Source of the DNA: Sphingomonas sp.
GTDB taxonomy: Bacteria > Pseudomonadota > Alphaproteobacteria > Sphingomonadales > Sphingomonadaceae
Assembly: GCF_030145815.1 (NCBI RefSeq)
Contig: NZ_JAIXHL010000029.1
Location: 1-46,145 of the forward strand
Reading direction: 5' to 3'
DNA length: 46,145 nt
A program made the position numbers and the translations under genes. The notes under the pieces are model-generated. The model was not told where the DNA came from, ran no database searches, and saw nothing but the letters and a program-made list of their open reading frames with translations. This document shows, piece by piece, positions 33,545 through 41,112 of this stretch; position 1 is the first letter of the stretch; each line of letters starts with the position of its first letter.

Positions 33545-33951
33545 TGTCTGAATCCGATCTCATGCGGCGGCTGCAAATCCGCGCCTCTCAACTCGGGGCG
33601 CGGCTGTTCCGCCAGAACACCGGGCTCGCCTGGGTCGGGAAAGCCGAGCAATTCCATGCGCCGCGCATGATGCGCGTCGGCAAGGGCGACGTGCTGATCA
33701 GGAACGCCCGCCCTTTCAAGGCGGGGTTCAAGGGCATGTCCGATCTTGGCGGTTGGGCTCCTGTCGTGGTGACGGCTGACATGGTCGGCTCAACCATCGC
33801 CCTGTACGCCCAAGTTGAGGTCAAGGAAGACGGACGGACGACGCCTGAACAGATCGCTTGGGTCAAGGCCGTCAACTCTGCTGGCGGCCGGGCGGGCGTC
33901 GCTCGATCCGACGAAGACCTTGCGAAAATCCTGAACGGCGACTGCGGATAA
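33544..33951 (+). CDS. VRR-NUC domain nuclease
   Basis: A 135-residue single-domain nuclease. Key blocks: RLFRQNTGLAWVG, SDLGGWAPVVV, the catalytic AQVEVKEDGRTTPEQIAWV with E-x-K, and GGRAGVARS. VRR-NUC proteins are PD-(D/E)xK-like and act on structured DNA such as flaps or junctions. Its place after SSB fits processing of replication intermediates. It is coupled to ssb through TGATG. Confidence 0.88.
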   Translation: MSESDLMRRLQIRASQLGARLFRQNTGLAWVGKAEQFHAPRMMRVGKGDVLIRNARPFKAGFKGMSDLGGWAPVVVTADMVGSTIALYAQVEVKEDGRTTPEQIAWVKAVNSAGGRAGVARSDEDLAKILNGDCG

Positions 33952-33965
33952 GTCGCGCGCCAGCC

Positions 33966-34003
33966 TTGTAAGAATCGATGTGATGTGTTGTGATTAACGC
34001 AAC
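33966..34003 (+). promoter_or_regulatory. Primase promoter with operator O12 on the -10
   Basis: TTGTAA (33966-33971), 17 bases and TGTGAT (33989-33994) form a moderate promoter. Operator O12, GTTGTGATTAACGCAAC at 33987-34003, is an exact match and covers the -10. A GAATC (GANTC) site lies at 33972-33976. Confidence 0.55.
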
Positions 34004-34027
34004 ACTCTATGAAGGGCAGCGCGGGCT

Positions 34028-34909
34028 ATGGCTTCGGATATCGAGCGCATCAGAGGCGAAGTGTCTCTGCCCGGTATTGCCGCTCAGTTCGGCGTGAGAC
34101 TGTCGAAGGACGGGACCGAGCATGTCGGCTGCTGCCCGTTCCATGCCGAAGAAACCGGATCGTTTACGATCTTCACGGGCAAGGACAAGGTCGAGCGTTT
34201 CCATTGCTTCGGCTGCGGCGAGCGCGGCGACGTGCTCGATTTCGTTGGCCGGATCAAGGGCGTCGAAGTCAAGGAGGCGATCCGCATTCTGGGCGGCGGC
34301 AAGGCCGGGCCGAACGTCGCGCCGCGTCAGATCGAGGCGCGGGATGCTTATGCGGGCATCACGCCGCTTGAGCCCACGAGCGGCATCGCCGTTGGCCGCA
34401 AGGTCACGCTCTACAATCCCAAGCGCGCGGACAGCGATCGGGAATGGGGCTCGTTCTCGCCGTCGATGGTGCATCCGTATCGGACGGCGGATGGCAAGCC
34501 CCTCGGCTATGTGCTGCGGCACGATCTGCCTGACGGCGGGAAAGAGACGCCCATGGTGATGTGGGTTCGCCTGCCGAACGGCAAGGAGTGCTGGTCGCGG
34601 TTTCCGTTCCCTAAGCCGCGCCCGCTCTACGGCGTCGAGCTGCTTGGCGATACGAGACAGGTCATCGTGGTCGAGGGGGAGAAGTGCTGTGACGCGCTGA
34701 GGCAGGCCACGGGCCGAACGGTCGTGTCGTGGGCGGGCGGAACGCAGGGCGTGAAGCATTCCGACTGGAGCCCGCTGGCACGCCGCAACGTCGTGATCTG
34801 GCCTGACGCCGACGCGCCGGGCCTCGCCACCGCTGACGAGATCGCGGCTCTGTTGGTGAAGCTCGATGCGACGGCGCGCGTCGTCGGCATGGCGAGCGTG
34901 CAGGCGTGA
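34028..34909 (+). CDS. DNA primase, CHC2 zinc finger plus Toprim
   Basis: A 293-residue protein. N-terminal zinc-binding domain with GCCPFH...FHCFGCG near residues 35-65, then a linker and a Toprim region with VIVVEGEK (catalytic Glu) and IWPDADAPG. It synthesises RNA primers for phage replication. It is shorter than bacterial DnaG and lacks the DnaB-binding C-terminus; the neighbouring VapE-type ATPase probably replaces that function. GTG of the next gene overlaps its stop. Confidence 0.92.
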   Translation: MASDIERIRGEVSLPGIAAQFGVRLSKDGTEHVGCCPFHAEETGSFTIFTGKDKVERFHCFGCGERGDVLDFVGRIKGVEVKEAIRILGGGKAGPNVAPRQIEARDAYAGITPLEPTSGIAVGRKVTLYNPKRADSDREWGSFSPSMVHPYRTADGKPLGYVLRHDLPDGGKETPMVMWVRLPNGKECWSRFPFPKPRPLYGVELLGDTRQVIVVEGEKCCDALRQATGRTVVSWAGGTQGVKHSDWSPLARRNVVIWPDADAPGLATADEIAALLVKLDATARVVGMASVQA

Positions 34910-36453
34910 GAACCCCGTATCCATTTTCGGATTGGCAGGCCGGCGCGATCCCGCCGAAGGGCTGGGACGCGGCAGACGCGATTGCGGACGGCTGGTCGAA
35001 AGCCGATCTCGATACCTTCATGCGGTCAACCGTGCGCCCATGGACGCCGCCCAAGGGCGGGAAGCCGGCAGAGGAGCCACAGGAGCGCCCGTCGTCTCCT
35101 GCCGGCCCTCCGGTAGCCCAGAGCCAGTCGCAGCCCGTGCGCGAGGCCCGGACGACGCAGCAAGAGCAACCTGAGAGCGCGACCGTCACCCACATTCAGA
35201 CGCGCAAGACGGTCGTTGCGGACGATAGCTGGCAGCTCGGGCTTGTGACGAATGAGGAGGGCAAGACGAAGCCTGGCGTCACGAAGAATTGGGCGCTGTT
35301 CCTCGAAAATCATCCGGCGATGCTCGGCGTCCTGGCCTGGGATGCCTTCAAGCTCCGCGTCGTTCTCCAGCGCCGACCGCCCTGGGAAGAGCGGTCGGCA
35401 TCATGGAAGCCGCGCACGCTACAAGATCGCGACTATAGCGAGGCCGTCATGTGGCTTGAGGGCATGCACATGACGCCGAAGGCCTCGAATATCGCCGCGG
35501 TGATTCAGACGGTCGCGGAGCATTCGAGTTTTGATCGGCTGCGCGAGTATCTGGAAGGCCTGAAATGGGACGGCGTGAAGCGGCTTGATGGCTGGCTGAC
35601 CTATTACATGGGGGTCGCGGACGGCGTTCACGCGCGGGCGGTCGGCAAGAGGTGGCTGATCTCCAGCGTCGCGCGCGGCCTGGAGCCGGGCTGCAAGGTA
35701 GACACGATGCCGATCCTTGAGGGGCCGCAAGGCGCGCTGAAATCGACCGCGCTGCGGAAACTCTACAGCGACGAGTTTTTCACCGACGAGCTGTCCGACA
35801 TTGGCTCGAAAGATGCCAAGATGGAAATGCAAGGCGTCTGGGGACTTGAGGTCGGCGAAATGCATCGGTTCGGCGCGGCTGAAACCAGCGCCGTCAAGAA
35901 GTTCCTCTCCAGCCAGAACGATCGCTTCCGGCCGCCCTACGGGCGCTCGATCATTGAAGCGCCTCGGCGGGTCGTGCTGCTCGGGACGATCAACCCGGAG
36001 GGCAACGCCTATCTCAAGGACGTGACGGGCGCTCGTCGGTTCTGGCCTCTGACGGTCGGGAGCATCGATATCGAGGCGATAGAGAAGGATCGCGATCAGC
36101 TCTGGGCGGAAGCTGTCGAACTATACAAAAACCGCGTCCCGTGGTGGATGCAGGAAGACGAGCGAGGCGCGGTCGAGGCCGAACAGGAGAAGCGCAGCGA
36201 TGTTGACGTTTGGGTTGATATCATCGCGCCGATCCTCCGCGCCGAACGCAAGATGACGCAGCTCCAGATTTTCAAGGAACTCGGCATCGCGCATAAGGAT
36301 GTCGATTGGCGGCACGCTGGGCGCGTCGGCCGGATCATGAAGAAGCTGGGTTGGACGGCCCGCCGGGATCGCAGCGGCGGCGACGATCAGACGACGTTCT
36401 ATCATCCTGATTTTGACCCAGAGAAGCCGGCCGATGCCGCAGCGGATTGGTGA
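34906..36453 (+). CDS. Virulence-associated E (VapE)-type replicative ATPase
   Basis: A 515-residue protein. Residues 1-90 are a proline/glutamate-rich linker region; the ATPase starts near residue 200 with SSFDRLREYLEGLKWDG, Walker A EGPQGALKST near residue 275, then VGEMHRF and FLSSQNDRFRPPYGR, which are typical VapE blocks. It probably unwinds DNA at the phage fork with the upstream primase. The GTG start overlaps the primase stop, giving tight coupling. A C-terminal winged-helix-like part follows. Confidence 0.92.
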   Translation: MRTPYPFSDWQAGAIPPKGWDAADAIADGWSKADLDTFMRSTVRPWTPPKGGKPAEEPQERPSSPAGPPVAQSQSQPVREARTTQQEQPESATVTHIQTRKTVVADDSWQLGLVTNEEGKTKPGVTKNWALFLENHPAMLGVLAWDAFKLRVVLQRRPPWEERSASWKPRTLQDRDYSEAVMWLEGMHMTPKASNIAAVIQTVAEHSSFDRLREYLEGLKWDGVKRLDGWLTYYMGVADGVHARAVGKRWLISSVARGLEPGCKVDTMPILEGPQGALKSTALRKLYSDEFFTDELSDIGSKDAKMEMQGVWGLEVGEMHRFGAAETSAVKKFLSSQNDRFRPPYGRSIIEAPRRVVLLGTINPEGNAYLKDVTGARRFWPLTVGSIDIEAIEKDRDQLWAEAVELYKNRVPWWMQEDERGAVEAEQEKRSDVDVWVDIIAPILRAERKMTQLQIFKELGIAHKDVDWRHAGRVGRIMKKLGWTARRDRSGGDDQTTFYHPDFDPEKPADAAADW

Positions 36454-36454
36454 C

Positions 36455-36697
36455 ATGAAGATAGCGACGCTCTCTTTCCAGCCTGGGGCGCTGCCTCGAA
36501 CCATGACGCGCGAAGAGTGGCGCTCGGCCAGTCGGTGGCGGCGTCTTGCTGAGAGGGCGTTGTCGCGGGAGATGGAGGAGCACGCGGCGGCTTATGAAGC
36601 GGCTCGGCGTGATCTCGGGACGCACGGCATATCGTTCATGCTCGTCGGCCCTGTCGTGCGCTCGGCGATCCCGCCCGTGTTGGTCTTCAAACGGTAG
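36455..36697 (+). CDS. Small hypothetical protein
   Basis: An 80-residue protein: MKIATLSFQPGALPRTMTREE, an arginine-rich helix, then GTHGISFMLVGPVVR and PPVLVFKR. It starts one base after the VapE stop. No family is recognised. The pattern of a short strand, helix and strands suggests a folded small domain. Confidence 0.65.
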   Translation: MKIATLSFQPGALPRTMTREEWRSASRWRRLAERALSREMEEHAAAYEAARRDLGTHGISFMLVGPVVRSAIPPVLVFKR

Positions 36698-36699
36698 AA

Positions 36700-36730
36700 G
36701 GGCCGCGCCCGGCTCATTCCGGTGCGGCCC
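36700..36730 (+). terminator. Possible terminator of the replication operon
   Basis: GGGCCGC (36700-36706) pairs with GCGGCCC (36724-36730), with a nested CCGG/CCGG pair. It has no T-tract. The 231-base gap 36698-36928 before the endolysin holds no other feature I can support. Confidence 0.4.
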
Positions 36731-36928
36731 CTCATCCCCGACTTGCCTTGATTTCGCTGGCTGTGAGCCCAATCCCCTAAGCGGTCCAGCGCCGGTCTTC
36801 CCGGTCGATCAAAGCCATTTTTCACCAATCCAGTCCGGCGAGATTGGCAGGAGTGTCCCGCTTCGGGGGTTCGCCTGCACCAACCTTCTGCCGGGATGGT
36901 TGTCGCTCCCAACCAAGGAGCGAAGCAA

Positions 36929-37726
36929 ATGGCGAAGGGCAATCGGGCTGCATGTCTGGCGGTGACGTTCCCGCACGAGGGCGGATATGTCGATCATCCG
37001 AAAGACCCCGGCGGCGCAACCAATCTCGGGATCACGCTCGCGACGCTCTCGGCTTGGCGTAAGCGTCCGGTGACAAAAGCCGAGGTCAAGGCGCTGACGA
37101 AGGTAGAGGCCGAAGCCATCTATGGCGCGAACTACTGGAACCCGCTGCGCTGCGAGGATTTGCCCTTCGGCGTCGATCTCGCGACGTTCGACTATGGTGT
37201 GAACTCGGGCATCAGCCGCTCGGCGAAGGCACTGCAATTTGTTCTCGGTGTCTCGGCCGATGGCCGGATCGGGTCGGATACGGTCAAGGCGGCGGTGCTG
37301 GCGAACGGGAAGGCGACGATTCAGAAGCTGTGCGCCTCGCGCCTCGGCTTCGTGCGCTCGCTCAAGACCTGGGCGACCTTCGGCAAGGGCTGGGGCCGGC
37401 GCATCGCGGATGTCGAGGCCAAGGCGGTCGCGATGTATCTGGCGCGCGGCGGCAGTCTCTCGGCCCCGGCTCGGCGTGAACTCGAATTGGAAGGCAAGAA
37501 GGCCGGCGACACAGCGAAGGCCCAGAACAAGGGCGTTGGTCTGTCGGCGGCCGGCGGCGGCGGCGCGGCTGGCGGTGAGGCGATGGTCAGCGCCGAACCG
37601 AACTGGCTGCTCATCGTCTCGATCATCGTTGTCGTCACCGCGCTGGCGGCTGCTCTTCTGGTGAAGGCCCGCCATAACAAGGCGCGCTCGGAAGCATACG
37701 AATCGGTATCGGCATCGGCCGATTGA
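36929..37726 (+). CDS. Endolysin: GH108 muramidase with C-terminal membrane anchor
   Basis: A 265-residue protein. The GH108 motif HEGGYVDHPKDPGGATNLGIT gives Glu17 as catalytic acid. The residues 95-165 region (FVLGVSADGRIGSDTVKAAV) looks like a PG_binding_3 peptidoglycan-binding domain. Residues about 225-247, NWLLIVSIIVVVTALAAALLV, form a membrane segment near the C-terminus, unusual for a soluble endolysin and suggesting tethering. AAGGAG lies 8 bases before ATG 36929. The last 92 bases overlap the integrase gene on the other strand. Confidence 0.92.
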   Translation: MAKGNRAACLAVTFPHEGGYVDHPKDPGGATNLGITLATLSAWRKRPVTKAEVKALTKVEAEAIYGANYWNPLRCEDLPFGVDLATFDYGVNSGISRSAKALQFVLGVSADGRIGSDTVKAAVLANGKATIQKLCASRLGFVRSLKTWATFGKGWGRRIADVEAKAVAMYLARGGSLSAPARRELELEGKKAGDTAKAQNKGVGLSAAGGGGAAGGEAMVSAEPNWLLIVSIIVVVTALAAALLVKARHNKARSEAYESVSASAD

Positions 37727-38789
37727 CGAGGTCGAACCATTTCCAGCCGGCGTATTTGTCGCCGGCTTGGCGGATGTGCGTGTAGCGCTTCAAATTCTGC
37801 CAAGATCGGTGGCCGGAAACGGAGGCCACCTGCGGGATCGTGCGGCCCATCTCGAACAGCCGCGTCACGCCTTCGTGTCTCAGGTCATGGAACGTGAGAT
37901 CGGCGATGCCGAGAAAGGCCGTCGCCCTAGTGAAGCTCGCGGATATGGCGTCGGCCGTATAGGGGAAGATCAGCGGTCCAGCCTTCGGCATGCCCTGAAT
38001 GATCTCCAGCGCCTCGGGCGGCAGATCGCACCAAACATGGTTCCCGCTCTTGTCGCCGGGGTTCTTCATGTCGCGCACGAGGACACGGCTGTTGGCCTCA
38101 TCGAGATCGGCCCAGGCGATCCGTGTGATCTCCTCCTGCCGCCGGGTCGAGAACAGCGCGAACGCGACGATCTTGAGCATGGGGGCCATGGATGGCCGCC
38201 GCCGCTGCCTGTCCTCGTAGTGCGTCATGATCCGGTCGAGTTCATCGAGCGTCGGCCTGCGGTTCCGCTCGGCTGACTTCTTGGTGTAGCGGAGGCGCTT
38301 CGCGACAATGAAGGCGTCGGACATGGCTTTCGGGTCGAGCGCGTAGCCCCATGCCGGCCCGGCAATGGTGAAGACGGCAGAGAGGTGCGACAGGTAGTTC
38401 GCAACGGTCTGGGGCTTCCGGCCGTCCGAGAGGTCGCGGGCAAATGAGACGATGTCCGGGCTGGAGATTTTGCCGCATGGCATGTCGGCGATCGGGTGCG
38501 CCTTGATTGCGTTGAGAACCTGCGTCTTGGTCCTCCCGATGCTGCCTCGGCTCTCGGTGGTGTATTTGTCGATCGCATCCGCTAGGGTGATGTGAGCGGT
38601 TTTCGCTCGCTCGATCTCTCCGGGTGCGCGTAGCTCTTCCTCCCGCTTGGCGATCCATGCGGCGGCGGCTGCCCGGCGATCGAAGGTCTTGTTCTCGCGG
38701 TGGGCTATCTTGCCGTTGCGCGTGATGCTGATCTTGGCGAGGAATGCGGTCGAGCCATTCGCCCTGGCTCGCTCAACGATGGTGCCCAT
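37635..38789 (-). CDS. int: Tyrosine-type integrase
   Basis: A 384-residue protein with an N-terminal arm-binding domain, a SAM-like core-binding domain (about 75-165), and the catalytic domain: FSTRRQEEI (first Arg), a Lys in the strand region, HDLRHEG (H-x-x-R), SGHRSW and the nucleophile region KRYTHI. It mediates attP x attB integration. Residues after about 350 extend beyond the usual end and overlap the endolysin gene. ATG 38789 has AAGG 10 bases before it. Three TTATAA-type repeats lie directly upstream. Confidence 0.93.
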   Translation of the reverse strand: MGTIVERARANGSTAFLAKISITRNGKIAHRENKTFDRRAAAAAWIAKREEELRAPGEIERAKTAHITLADAIDKYTTESRGSIGRTKTQVLNAIKAHPIADMPCGKISSPDIVSFARDLSDGRKPQTVANYLSHLSAVFTIAGPAWGYALDPKAMSDAFIVAKRLRYTKKSAERNRRPTLDELDRIMTHYEDRQRRRPSMAPMLKIVAFALFSTRRQEEITRIAWADLDEANSRVLVRDMKNPGDKSGNHVWCDLPPEALEIIQGMPKAGPLIFPYTADAISASFTRATAFLGIADLTFHDLRHEGVTRLFEMGRTIPQVASVSGHRSWQNLKRYTHIRQAGDKYAGWKWFDLVNRPMPIPIRMLPSAPCYGGPSPEEQPPAR

Positions 38790-38804
38790 GCTTATAACAA
38801 CCTT

Positions 38805-38821
38805 GTTGCCGATCTCACATG
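38805..38821. promoter_or_regulatory. Weak operator O13, GTTGCCGATCTCACATG
   Basis: Ten of 12 consensus positions match. It is 16 bases upstream of the integrase start, so the repressor could also restrain the integrase. Confidence 0.35.
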
Positions 38822-38851
38822 GTTATAAGAGATGCGGCCTTATAACGCCAT

Positions 38852-38865
38852 ACGTTTCTAAACGT
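38852..38865. repeat. Perfect 14-base palindrome ACGTTTCTAAACGT
   Basis: Six-base arms with a 2-base centre lie next to the CTTATAAC repeats. It is a candidate integrase core site or a regulator site. Confidence 0.35.
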
Positions 38866-38993
38866 GGCGATTATCACACGATAGCGCAGCAGGTTCGCAA
38901 CGATATTTCTAAGGAAAGACAACGATGACAGGCGCTTGGTCGTCATGGCGATTCTCGACTGCACCCATGATGGATGGTGCCGAACAGCGCGAA

Positions 38994-39023
38994 AACGCCG
39001 CCAAACACGGGGCTGGCGGCGTT
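38994..39023 (-). terminator. Intrinsic terminator of the long leftward operon
   Basis: Read leftward, AACGCCGCCA and TGGCGGCGTT form a perfect 10-base stem with a 10-base loop and are followed by TT at the end of a TTTT run. It lies 26 bases after the stop of the last leftward gene. Confidence 0.8.
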
Positions 39024-39049
39024 GCGATCTCGCGATGTTATAGGGATGT

Positions 39050-39316
39050 TCAACGCCGATTGTGGAGCTGATCGCATTCCTTCTGGGCGATAGCCCGCAT
39101 GCGATCGATGTATGAGGCGAGGTCTTGGAGGTGGACGCCCTTCGCGGATTTCTGGCTTGCCTCGATTCGGATGACGGGCAAATCGATCTCGCCGGCCGTC
39201 GTCTTGTGCAGGAGCTGCTTGGGCGTCATGTGGCTAAAATAGTCGCGACACACGTCCTCGACGGGGATTACGGCCCGGCCGTCGTACTGCGCCATGAGAA
39301 GGAAGGCTGTGTTCAT
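39050..39316 (-). CDS. PrtN-like (pyocin activator family) transcription factor
   Basis: An 88-residue protein: MNTAFLLMAQYDGRAVIPVE, DVCRDYFSHMTPKQLLHK, then IEASQKSAKGVHLQDLASYID. This is the PrtN family pattern. PrtN of Pseudomonas activates pyocin genes by binding P-boxes; homologues in temperate phages probably act as small DNA-binding activators. It is the last gene of the leftward operon. ATG 39316 overlaps the previous stop (ATGA). Confidence 0.87.
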   Translation of the reverse strand: MNTAFLLMAQYDGRAVIPVEDVCRDYFSHMTPKQLLHKTTAGEIDLPVIRIEASQKSAKGVHLQDLASYIDRMRAIAQKECDQLHNRR

Positions 39317-39591
39317 GGCTTGCCCCCGATCGATTTGCTGATTCTCTGTGCGAGGCCGATCCCAAATTTCTCCGTGTCCACGTCCCAAGGATAAGGCAGC
39401 AGGCCAGCCCAAAGCGCGTGATGGGAGTGGAACTTCGCAATTCTCCGGCAGCGTTCGCGCTCGGCAAAAATGGCAGCAGCGATAATCTCAGCGCGGCCAT
39501 CGGCGCAATCGCCGCATCCTTCTGTGCAACGGCATTCCAAGCCGGCGATGCGCTTTGCCGTTTCGGTGATGTCTGCCGGTATCTCGCTCAT
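39313..39591 (-). CDS. Small hypothetical protein, tandem paralogue 1
   Basis: A 92-residue protein starting MSEIPADITETAKRIAG, with a CRCTEGCGDC cysteine cluster and the helix EIIAAAIFAERERCRRIAKF. The start and the helix are shared with the next upstream gene, so they are a diverged tandem duplication. Only this copy has the four-cysteine cluster, which may bind metal. Both ends overlap neighbours by 4 bases. Confidence 0.75.
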   Translation of the reverse strand: MSEIPADITETAKRIAGLECRCTEGCGDCADGRAEIIAAAIFAERERCRRIAKFHSHHALWAGLLPYPWDVDTEKFGIGLAQRISKSIGGKP

Positions 39592-39860
39592 GCGGGCTCT
39601 CCCGATTCGATCCGCCTGACGGCCTCGCGTGTAAGCGAGCCCCATAGGCTGTCCGGTATCCACTCCCGGCCCTTGCGGTTGTGGTTCGCCACCACGCGGG
39701 CGGCGCGCTGGCGCTCGGCGAGGATGGCGGCGGCGCATGCCTGGATGACGGCGAAGCTGTCGTGCTGACCCGAAAGGTACTGGCCGCGCGATGGTTCATG
39801 CACGCGCGCGGCGATGGCCTCGCGAGCCGACTGCAAAACGTCTGCCGGTATCTCGGTCAT
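39588..39860 (-). CDS. Small hypothetical protein, tandem paralogue 2
   Basis: A 90-residue protein starting MTEIPADVLQSAREAIA, with FAVIQACAAAILAERQRAARV. It is related to the downstream gene but lacks the cysteine cluster. Short AAILAER-type proteins are common in alphaproteobacterial phages, with no function known to me. Start ATG 39860 overlaps the ASCH gene stop. Confidence 0.75.
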   Translation of the reverse strand: MTEIPADVLQSAREAIAARVHEPSRGQYLSGQHDSFAVIQACAAAILAERQRAARVVANHNRKGREWIPDSLWGSLTREAVRRIESGEPA

Positions 39861-40264
39861 GACAGGTTCCGCCTCCAGTCGAAAAAGCCAAGCTCGCCAC
39901 GGCAGGGGACGAACGGAACCGGCCGCGCGTTGGCGAGGACGTAGCCATAGCGGCCGACAAACCATTCGCTCGCGCTCTGCTCGACGCAGTCGATGATATC
40001 GGCGACGCCGACGATCCCGCCGCGAAGGTCGACCGTCTTGTCATGGTCGAAATGCGGTGCTGGCTCGCCGGTGACGGGGTGGATGCCGGCGACGAAATCG
40101 TCCCAAGCTTCCTGATCCGCCTTCTTGCCGGCGTGCAGCGCGACCGGGCCGCGATAGTGGGTGCGGCGCGAGCGGTTCTCGATGTCCTTGAAGCCGTGAG
40201 CGATCAGCCACGGCCACGGCTGCATGATGCTCAGGGCTTTCAGCGGCAAATCCGGGTGGATCAT
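39857..40264 (-). CDS. ASCH-domain protein
   Basis: A 135-residue protein: KALSIMQPWPWLIAHGFKDIENRS, HYRGPVALHAGKK, then GGIVGVADIIDCVE and FFDWRRNL. This is the ASCH fold (PUA-like), with the strongly conserved QPWA-like start, G-K-x-x-E-x-R block and H-A-G. ASCH proteins bind RNA or modified bases. In phages the target is not known; anti-defence or RNA control are possible. Confidence 0.87.
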   Translation of the reverse strand: MIHPDLPLKALSIMQPWPWLIAHGFKDIENRSRRTHYRGPVALHAGKKADQEAWDDFVAGIHPVTGEPAPHFDHDKTVDLRGGIVGVADIIDCVEQSASEWFVGRYGYVLANARPVPFVPCRGELGFFDWRRNLS

Positions 40265-40632
40265 ATCTCCCTCCTGTAGATCGCCCCATTGATCTCCAGC
40301 GTGTCAGGCAGCGGCGGCGGGGCCTGATCAGCGTCAACGCCTAGCTCTGAGAGGCAGGCGGCAAGGTGCGGTTGCTTGGCCGCCTCGGCGGGCGTCATGC
40401 GGTATTCCATCCACGCTCGGCCGGGCTGGCGCTCGCCGATCAGGACGAGGCCGCCGCCCACCGCGAGCACGACGAGCTTGGTGAGCTTGTCGGGCTCAAC
40501 GATCGACCCGCTCCAAAACCGCGACGCCGATTTCCGCGCCTGGGTCTTCTCCGCGCTCGATTCCTTGCGCGGGGCCTTGAACACGACGGAGCCGTTCCGG
40601 CGGAAGAGGGCGACGGAGGCGAAGGGGGTCAT
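40261..40632 (-). CDS. Hypothetical protein
   Basis: A 123-residue protein with FASVALFRRNGSVVFKAPRK, LTKLVVLAVGGGLVLIG and RMTPAEAAKQPHLAACLSEL. It has no cysteine motif or membrane segment long enough to be sure of (the LVVLAVGGGLVLI stretch is borderline). It overlaps gcrA and the ASCH gene by 4 bases each. No family recognised. Confidence 0.7.
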   Translation of the reverse strand: MTPFASVALFRRNGSVVFKAPRKESSAEKTQARKSASRFWSGSIVEPDKLTKLVVLAVGGGLVLIGERQPGRAWMEYRMTPAEAAKQPHLAACLSELGVDADQAPPPLPDTLEINGAIYRREI

Positions 40633-41111
40633 AGCCGAGCCTTCATAGCCGCACGGACGGCAGAGCGCTCGCCCTGCGACCCGGAGCCCCTGGCGCGCAT
40701 GTGGTGGTGCGCGCAATAGACTTGACCGGCCGCGCGCGCCTCGCCGCAGACGAGGAGCTTGGAGACCGCATCGGGCCGATCCCAGAGCGGCCATTTACAG
40801 CCGCCGCCATCCGCCAGAAACGGCTTGGCGTTCTGCCCAGCCGGCTCGGGCGGCAGCTCTCGCGGGCCTTCGGCCGGGCTCACTCTTTGCGGCTTTGGTT
40901 TGGGTTTCGGTGGCGGCTTCGGCTTGGCCTTCCGCTCGGGTGCGGCTGCGATCGTTGCGCGGTTCCTGTGAAGCAGCCCAAGAACAGCGCTCCGCGTCAC
41001 GAATTGGAAGCGGGCCGCAATCTCGGTTGCGGTCAACCCCTCAGCACGGAGAGGCGACACGGCCTGCGTCCGCTCGGCGGGGGTCATCTTTCTCCAGTCG
41101 GGGAGCGGCAT
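40629..41111 (-). CDS. GcrA-family transcription regulator
   Basis: A 160-residue protein. N-terminal helix-turn-helix: RKMTPAERTQAVSPLRAEGL, TATEIAARF and VTRSAVLGLLHR; a long proline/lysine hinge (KPKPPPKPKPKPQ); and a C-terminal CKWPLWDR with CGEARAAGQVYCAHH. This matches GcrA, the sigma70 cofactor that acts at CcrM-methylated GANTC promoters in alphaproteobacteria. The phage copy could redirect host or phage promoters. It follows the clamp gene with a gap of 1 base. Confidence 0.9.
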   Translation of the reverse strand: MPLPDWRKMTPAERTQAVSPLRAEGLTATEIAARFQFVTRSAVLGLLHRNRATIAAAPERKAKPKPPPKPKPKPQRVSPAEGPRELPPEPAGQNAKPFLADGGGCKWPLWDRPDAVSKLLVCGEARAAGQVYCAHHHMRARGSGSQGERSAVRAAMKARL

Positions 41112-41112
41112 T

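Larger units (their letters stand above)
38790..39049. other. Intergenic attP candidate region
   Basis: This 260-base gap behind the integrase start holds three copies of CTTATAAC (38791-38798, reverse at 38822-38829, 38839-38846), the perfect palindrome ACGTTTCTAAACGT (38852-38865), weak operators at 38805-38821 and 38864-38880, and a terminator (38994-39023). Repeated 8-mers next to int are typical arm-type integrase sites; the crossover core cannot be named without the host attB. Confidence 0.5.

Noticed and set aside
38864..38880. Operator GTGGCGATTATCACACG near attP
   Set aside because: Only 9 of 12 positions fit, and it overlaps a palindrome; too weak to count, mentioned only in the attP entry.
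39021..39037. Further operator, GTTGCGATCTCGCGATG
   Set aside because: The left half fits but the right half does not match the inverted consensus; it also overlaps the terminator stem.
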